64,000 bases of DNA from Streptomyces achromogenes (GTDB lineage: Bacteria; Actinomycetota; Actinomycetes; Streptomycetales; Streptomycetaceae): positions 6,200,001 through 6,264,000 of the forward strand of contig NZ_JAUSYH010000001.1 in assembly GCF_030816715.1 (NCBI RefSeq), in the 5' to 3' direction. The notes below the pieces were generated by a model that was given only the letters and a program-made list of their open reading frames with translations, made no database searches and had not been told where the DNA came from. Position 1 is the stretch's first letter. Each line of letters starts with the position of its first letter. Both the position numbers and the translations under genes were made by a program. Positions 59,358-64,000 of the stretch are shown here, one piece after another.

Positions 59358-61574
59358 ATGCACGCCACCCCGCTCAGCCGCCGCACCGTCCTCGCCGGCA
59401 CCGCTGCCGCCGCCGCGCTCACCGCACTCCCCGTGGTGCAGGGGCGCGCCGAAGCGGCCGAAGGCGTTACCGCCGCCCCCGCCTACCGCTGGCGCAACGC
59501 CGTCATCGGCGGCACCGGATTCGTCACCGGCGTCCTCTTCCACCCCGCCGTGCGCGGTCTCGCCTACGCCCGCACGGACATCGGCGGCGCCTACCGGTGG
59601 GACGACCGGACCGCCCGCTGGACGCCCCTCACCGACCACCTCGGCTGGGACGACTGGAACCTCCTCGGCGTCGAGGCGATGGCCGTCGACCCCGCGCATC
59701 CCGGCCGCCTCTACCTCGCCCTAGGCACCTACGCCCAGTCCTGGGCCGGCAACGGCGCGGTCCTGCGCTCCGAGGACCGCGGCGCCACCTGGGCGCGCAC
59801 CGACCTGACCCCGAAGCTCGGCGGCAACGAGGACGGCCGGGGCACGGGCGAGCGGCTCCTGGTCGACCCGCGCGACAGCGACACCCTGTGGCTGGGCACC
59901 CGCCACGACGGCCTGCTGAAGTCGACCGACCGGGGTGCGACCTGGGCGGCCGCGGCCGGATTCCCCGCGACGCCGTCCGCCACCGGGCAGGGCGTCACGC
60001 TCCTCGTCGCCGCCGGCCGCGTCCTCTACGCGGGCTGGGGCGACTCCGACGGCCGGGCGGCCAACCTGTACCGCACGACCGACGGCAGCACCTGGCAGGC
60101 CGTCCCCGGGCAGCCCTCCGGCGCCGCCGCCAAGCTTCCGGTGCGGGCCGCGTACGACTGCCACACCCGCGAGCTGTACGTGACCTACGCCGACGCGCCC
60201 GGACCCAACGGGCAGTCCGACGGCAGCGTGCACAAGCTGGCGACCGCGACCGGCAAGTGGAGCGACGTCACCCCCGTGAGGCCGGGCGGGACCACCGCCG
60301 ACGGCTCCACCGACGCGTTCGCCTACGGCGGCGTCTCCGTCGACGCCCGCCGCCCCGGCACCGTCGTCGTCTCCACCAACAACCGCTGGGCGCCGGTCGA
60401 CACCCTGTTCCGTACCACGAACGGCGGCCGCACCTGGAAGTCCCTCAAGGACTCCGCGGTTCTCGACGTGTCCGAGACGCCGTTCCTCACCTTCGGCGCC
60501 GACGAGCCCAAGTTCGGCTGGTGGATCCAGGCCGTCGCCGTCGACCCGTACGACTCCGAGCACGTCGTGTACGGCACCGGCGCCACCCTCTACGGCACCC
60601 GGGACCTGAAGCACTGGGCCCCGCAGATCCGGGGCCTGGAGGAGACCTCCGTGCGCCAGCTGATCTCACCGCCGACCGGGACGGCACACCTGATCAGCGG
60701 CCTCGGGGATGTCGGCGTGATGTACCACGACCGGCTCACGGCCTCCCCCTCCCGCGGCATGGCGGCCAACCCCGTGTTCGGCTCGACGACGGGACTCGCC
60801 CAGGCGGCGGCCAGGCCCTCGTACGTCGTGCGCACCGGCTTCGGCGACCACGGCAACGGCGCGTGCTCCCACGACGGCGGGAAGACCTGGGCGCCCTTCG
60901 CCGCCCAGCCCGCGATCGCCAAGGACGCCCCCGGGCCGATCGCGACCAACAGCGACGGCAGTGTGCTGCTGTGGTCCTTCGTGCACTGGGACGGCACCAA
61001 GTACCCCGCGCAGCGCTCCACCGACAACGGCGCGACCTGGTCCGAGGTCGCCTCCTTCCCCAAGGGCGCCACCCCGCTCGCCGACCCGGCCGACCCGACG
61101 CGCTTCTACGCGTACGACACCGACACCGGCACCCTGTTCGCCAGCACCGACCGCGGACTCACGTTCACCGGGCGCGCGGGCGGACTGCCGTCCGGGGACA
61201 GCCAGTTCCAGCTGGCCGCGGCCCCGGGCCGATCCGGTGACCTGTGGCTGAGCACCAAGTGGAACGGGTTGTACCGGTCCACCGACGGCGGGGCGTCCTT
61301 CACCGAGCTGACCAGCTGCTGGGCCTCCTACACCCTCGCCTTCGGCAAGGCCGCCGACGGCGCCGCGTACCCGGCCGTCTACATGGTCGGCTCGACGGAG
61401 ACGATCACCGCCGTGTACCGCTCCGACGACGGCGCGCGAACCTGGGTGCGGATCAACGACGACCGGCACCAGTGGGGCTGGATCGGCGCGACCATCGCCG
61501 CCGACCCGCGCCTGTACGGCCGCGTCTACATCGCCACCAACGGCCGCGGCATCCAGTACGGGGAGCCCGTCTGA
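59358..61574 (+). CDS. Family 74 glycoside hydrolase (xyloglucanase type), secreted
   Basis: 738 residues with a Tat-type signal (SRRTVLAG near residue 7, cleavage near AEAAEG). Repeated seven-bladed-propeller BNR-like motifs (SEDRGATWARTD, STDRGATWAAA, STDNGATWSE, STDRGLTFTG, STDGGASFTE) and WNNR-like turns are typical. The catalytic Asp residues appear as Asp74 in ARTDIGGAYRW and Asp451 in GLGDVGVMYHD. GH74 enzymes are endo- or oligo-xyloglucanases. The GH42 gene overlaps its stop by one base. Confidence 0.9.
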   Translation: MHATPLSRRTVLAGTAAAAALTALPVVQGRAEAAEGVTAAPAYRWRNAVIGGTGFVTGVLFHPAVRGLAYARTDIGGAYRWDDRTARWTPLTDHLGWDDWNLLGVEAMAVDPAHPGRLYLALGTYAQSWAGNGAVLRSEDRGATWARTDLTPKLGGNEDGRGTGERLLVDPRDSDTLWLGTRHDGLLKSTDRGATWAAAAGFPATPSATGQGVTLLVAAGRVLYAGWGDSDGRAANLYRTTDGSTWQAVPGQPSGAAAKLPVRAAYDCHTRELYVTYADAPGPNGQSDGSVHKLATATGKWSDVTPVRPGGTTADGSTDAFAYGGVSVDARRPGTVVVSTNNRWAPVDTLFRTTNGGRTWKSLKDSAVLDVSETPFLTFGADEPKFGWWIQAVAVDPYDSEHVVYGTGATLYGTRDLKHWAPQIRGLEETSVRQLISPPTGTAHLISGLGDVGVMYHDRLTASPSRGMAANPVFGSTTGLAQAAARPSYVVRTGFGDHGNGACSHDGGKTWAPFAAQPAIAKDAPGPIATNSDGSVLLWSFVHWDGTKYPAQRSTDNGATWSEVASFPKGATPLADPADPTRFYAYDTDTGTLFASTDRGLTFTGRAGGLPSGDSQFQLAAAPGRSGDLWLSTKWNGLYRSTDGGASFTELTSCWASYTLAFGKAADGAAYPAVYMVGSTETITAVYRSDDGARTWVRINDDRHQWGWIGATIAADPRLYGRVYIATNGRGIQYGEPV

Positions 61575-63541
61575 TGCCGCACCTCGGCGACGCCACCCGT
61601 GGCCGCATCCTCTTCGGCGGCGACTACAACCCCGAACAGTGGCCCGAGGAGATCTGGCACGAGGACGTCCGGCTGATGCGGGACGCCGGCGTCAACTCCG
61701 TCACGCTCGGCGTCTTCTCCTGGTCGCGGCTCGAACCCGAGCCGGGGGCACGGGAGTTCGGCTGGCTGGACACCCTGATGGACCTGCTGCACGCGGCCGG
61801 CATCGGAGTGGTCCTCGCCACCCCCACCTCCTCGCCGCCGCCCTGGATGGGCCGGCTGCACCCCGAGACCCTGCCCCGCACCGAGGACGGCCGCGTCGAA
61901 TGGTGGGGCGGCCGCCAGCACTTCTCGCACTCCAGTGCCGCCTACCGCCGTTACGCCGCCGCCATCACCGAGGACCTGGCCGCCCGCTACGGCGGCCACC
62001 CCGCCCTCACCATGTGGCACATCAACAACGAGTACTGCACCTTCGACCACGGCGACGAGGCGGCCGCCGCCTTCCGGCGCTGGCTGCGCGAGAGGTACCG
62101 CACCCTCGACGCCCTCAACACCGCCTGGGGCACGGCGTTCTGGTCCCAGGGCTACGACACCTGGGACGGCGTCCTGCCCCCGCGCACCCCGCACTACCTG
62201 AAGAACCCGACGCAGGTGCTGGACTTCCGGCGGTTCACCTCCGACATGCTCCTGGAGTGCTACCGCGCCGAACGTGACATCGTCGCCCGGCACACTCCGC
62301 ACCTGCCGGTCACCACCAACTTCATGCCGCTGTGGATCGGCCAGGACGCCTGGCGCTGGGCCGAGGAGGAGGACGTCGTCTCCGTCGACCTCTACCCCGA
62401 CCCCCGCGACCCGTTCGGCGCCCAGTACGCCGCCATGGTCCAGGACCTGACCCGCTCCCAGGCACGCGGACCCTGGATGCTGATGGAGCAGGCCGCCGGA
62501 CCGGTCAACTGGCGCGGCGTCAACCACCCCAAGCCGCGCGGTATGAACCGCCTCTGGTCCCTGCAGGCGGTGGCCCGCGGCGCGGACGCCGTCTGCTACT
62601 TCCAGTGGCGGCAGTCCCGGCAGGGCGCGGAGAAGTTCCACTCCGGGATGGTCAGCCACGCGGGCGAGGAGGGCCGCACCTTCCAGGAGGTCAAACAGCT
62701 CGGCGCCGACCTCGCGAAACTCGGCCCGCACGCGGCGGACCGGCACATCACCGCCGAGGTCGCCGTGCTGCACGACTGGCACGCCTGGTGGGCCGGCGCC
62801 CAGGACGCCCGTCCGTCCACCGAGGTCGACCTGCCGGCCGTCCTCACCGCCTGGCACCGTGCCCTGTGGGAGAACAACCTCACCGCCGACTTCGCCCACC
62901 CCGAGCACGACCTGTCCGGCTACCGGATGGTCCTCGTCCCGCAGCTGTACGCCCTCACGGACGCGGCGATCGACAACCTCCTCGGCTACGTCCGCGGCGG
63001 CGGAGTCCTCGTCTGCGGGTTCCTGACCGGCGTCGCCGACGAGGACGACCGGGTACGGGACGGCGGCATGGACGCCCGGCTGCGCGAGCTGTTCGGCATC
63101 CGCGTCCTGCACGAGTGGTGGCCGCTGGACCCGGGGGAGACCGTCGAGACCGACGGCTTCCACGGCACCCTGTGGTCCGAGGAACTGGAGCCGGCCGCGG
63201 ACGCCCGCGTCGAGACCGTCTACCGGCGGGGCGAACTCGAGGGGATGCCCGCCGTCCTGCGCCGGGACCGCGCCTGGTACCTGTCCACCCTCCCCGAACC
63301 CGACGCCCTGCGCACGCTGCTCGCCCGGATCGCCGCCGAGGCGGGCGTCCGGCCCGTCCTCGAAGGCCTCCCGCCCGGCGTCGAGGCCGTCCGCCGCGGC
63401 GACCTGCTCTTCCTGCTCCACCACGGCCGCGAGCCCGTGACCGTCGTCCTCGCGGGTGCCCACCACGACCTGCTGACCGGCACGACCGTCACGGACGAGA
63501 TCACACTGGGCCGCTACGGCGTGGCGGTGCTGCGCCCATGA
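61574..63541 (+). CDS. Family 42 beta-galactosidase
   Basis: 655 residues: GGDYNPEQWPEE at the start of the barrel, acid/base Glu153 in WHINNEYCT, nucleophile Glu305 in WMLMEQAAG, then trimerisation and C-terminal domains. No signal peptide; cytoplasmic. It releases terminal beta-galactose, a xyloglucan side-chain sugar, from imported oligosaccharides. ATG 61574 overlaps the GH74 stop and its own stop overlaps the next start (ATGA), so the hydrolases form a tight unit. Confidence 0.94.
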   Translation: MPHLGDATRGRILFGGDYNPEQWPEEIWHEDVRLMRDAGVNSVTLGVFSWSRLEPEPGAREFGWLDTLMDLLHAAGIGVVLATPTSSPPPWMGRLHPETLPRTEDGRVEWWGGRQHFSHSSAAYRRYAAAITEDLAARYGGHPALTMWHINNEYCTFDHGDEAAAAFRRWLRERYRTLDALNTAWGTAFWSQGYDTWDGVLPPRTPHYLKNPTQVLDFRRFTSDMLLECYRAERDIVARHTPHLPVTTNFMPLWIGQDAWRWAEEEDVVSVDLYPDPRDPFGAQYAAMVQDLTRSQARGPWMLMEQAAGPVNWRGVNHPKPRGMNRLWSLQAVARGADAVCYFQWRQSRQGAEKFHSGMVSHAGEEGRTFQEVKQLGADLAKLGPHAADRHITAEVAVLHDWHAWWAGAQDARPSTEVDLPAVLTAWHRALWENNLTADFAHPEHDLSGYRMVLVPQLYALTDAAIDNLLGYVRGGGVLVCGFLTGVADEDDRVRDGGMDARLRELFGIRVLHEWWPLDPGETVETDGFHGTLWSEELEPAADARVETVYRRGELEGMPAVLRRDRAWYLSTLPEPDALRTLLARIAAEAGVRPVLEGLPPGVEAVRRGDLLFLLHHGREPVTVVLAGAHHDLLTGTTVTDEITLGRYGVAVLRP

Positions 63542-64000
63542 CCGCCCCGCCCGCCCCGCCCGGCCCGCCGACCCCGCCCGCCCCACCGGCCTGTTCCGTC
63601 CCGCCCGGCTTCGACGGCGCCGACGGCCCGGCGCACGGCACCTGGGAGCGCCGGCCCGCGGCCCGCTGGGAGGACGCCTTCCTCAGCGGCAACGGCCGCC
63701 ATGGCGCCCTCGTGTTCGGCGACCCCCACGACGAACGTGTCGTCGTCACCCATCACACCCTGGTCCGCCCCAACGGCTCCGAACACGCCGGGCCGCCCGA
63801 GCTGGCCGACGAACTCCCGGCGCTGCAGGACAGGTTGCTCGCCGGTGAGACCACGGCCGCCGAGAGCTTCACCGACCACCGCCCCCTGCAGTGGGTCCAG
63901 CCCTTCCACCCGGCCTTCCGGATGAGCGTGCGCCGCGCACCCGCCGACCGGCCGCGCCGCGAGGGCGGGCACCTGCGGTCCGTCGACTTCACCACCGGCG
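63538..64000 (+). CDS. Family 95-like alpha-L-fucosidase, 5' part only
   Basis: The first ~154 residues before the window ends. A Pro-rich start (MTAPPAPPGPPTPP) leads to WERRPAARWEDAFLSGNGRHG and ALVFGDPHDERVVVTHHTL, the N-terminal beta-domain hallmark of GH95 (W...A.P.GNGR.GAMV.G...E...). Removing alpha-1,2-linked fucose from galactose fits fucosylated xyloglucan. The catalytic domain lies outside, so the family is assigned from the N-terminus only. ATG overlaps the GH42 stop. Confidence 0.75.
   Translation, partial: MTAPPAPPGPPTPPAPPACSVPPGFDGADGPAHGTWERRPAARWEDAFLSGNGRHGALVFGDPHDERVVVTHHTLVRPNGSEHAGPPELADELPALQDRLLAGETTAAESFTDHRPLQWVQPFHPAFRMSVRRAPADRPRREGGHLRSVDFTTG

Overview
The window is chromosomal DNA from a high-GC actinomycete, almost certainly a Streptomyces. 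Codon third positions are strongly G/C, GTG and TTG starts are common, and the left-hand genes run rpsB-tsf-pyrH-frr-cdsA followed (after an insert) by rlmN. A TPP-riboswitch thiamine operon, an LAETG sortase substrate, paralogous polyamine/GABA genes and TTA-bearing accessory genes all fit that genus. From memory the gene order resembles the S. coelicolor SCO5624-SCO5679 interval; I could not check this. Layout: (1) 1-4.1 kb: translation and lipid housekeeping genes (ribosomal protein S2 tail, EF-Ts, UMP kinase, ribosome recycling factor, CDP-diglyceride synthase), closed by a strong terminator. (2) 4.3-12.5 kb: an accessory island between cdsA and rlmN, visibly lower in G+C. A plus-strand operon holds a small unknown protein, a phosphohexomutase, a single 737-residue protein joining a ROK-family kinase to a sugar-phosphate cyclase of the 2-epi-5-epi-valiolone-synthase type, and a zinc-type dehydrogenase. 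A convergent minus-strand operon holds a second ROK kinase, a HAD phosphatase and a membrane protein. At least five in-frame TTA codons lie in three of these genes. This is the best candidate in the window for an undescribed pathway, a C7-cyclitol (pseudosugar) route. (3) 12.8-18.3 kb: rlmN, then a TPP riboswitch with a following hairpin, thiamine-type ABC transporter genes, and the frameshifted remains of a small gene. (4) 18.4-22.6 kb: an LAETG surface protein with a clear promoter, a VOC-family protein, and an ABC exporter-type pair whose permease carries a very long hydrophilic insert. (5) 22.8-26.4 kb: a class III aminotransferase, an Lrp/AsnC regulator and an aminobutyraldehyde-type dehydrogenase. 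(6) 26.8-34.5 kb: an operon of small secreted protein, class F sortase, ECF sigma factor and membrane partner; an ECF sigma factor fused to a membrane sensor-like tail; a glycerophosphodiesterase; and an adenosine-deaminase-family enzyme probably serving the futalosine pathway. (7) 34.5-51.9 kb: polyamine and GABA use: aldehyde dehydrogenase, PotD-A-B-C importer, FAD-dependent amine oxidase, a PucR regulator, GabT and another aldehyde dehydrogenase, with a VirD4/FtsK-like ATPase and a PAP2 phosphatase interspersed. (8) 52-64 kb: a glycan-use locus. A GH3 enzyme diverges from a CUT1 importer (binding protein and two permeases) followed by GH74, GH42 and a truncated GH95. Two identical 14-bp LacI-type palindromes flank the divergent promoters. 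GH74, GH42, GH95 and GH3 together suggest import and dismantling of decorated xyloglucan-like oligosaccharides; the sugar-importer ATPase and the regulator gene are not in the window. No rRNA, tRNA, transposase, integrase or CRISPR array was seen.
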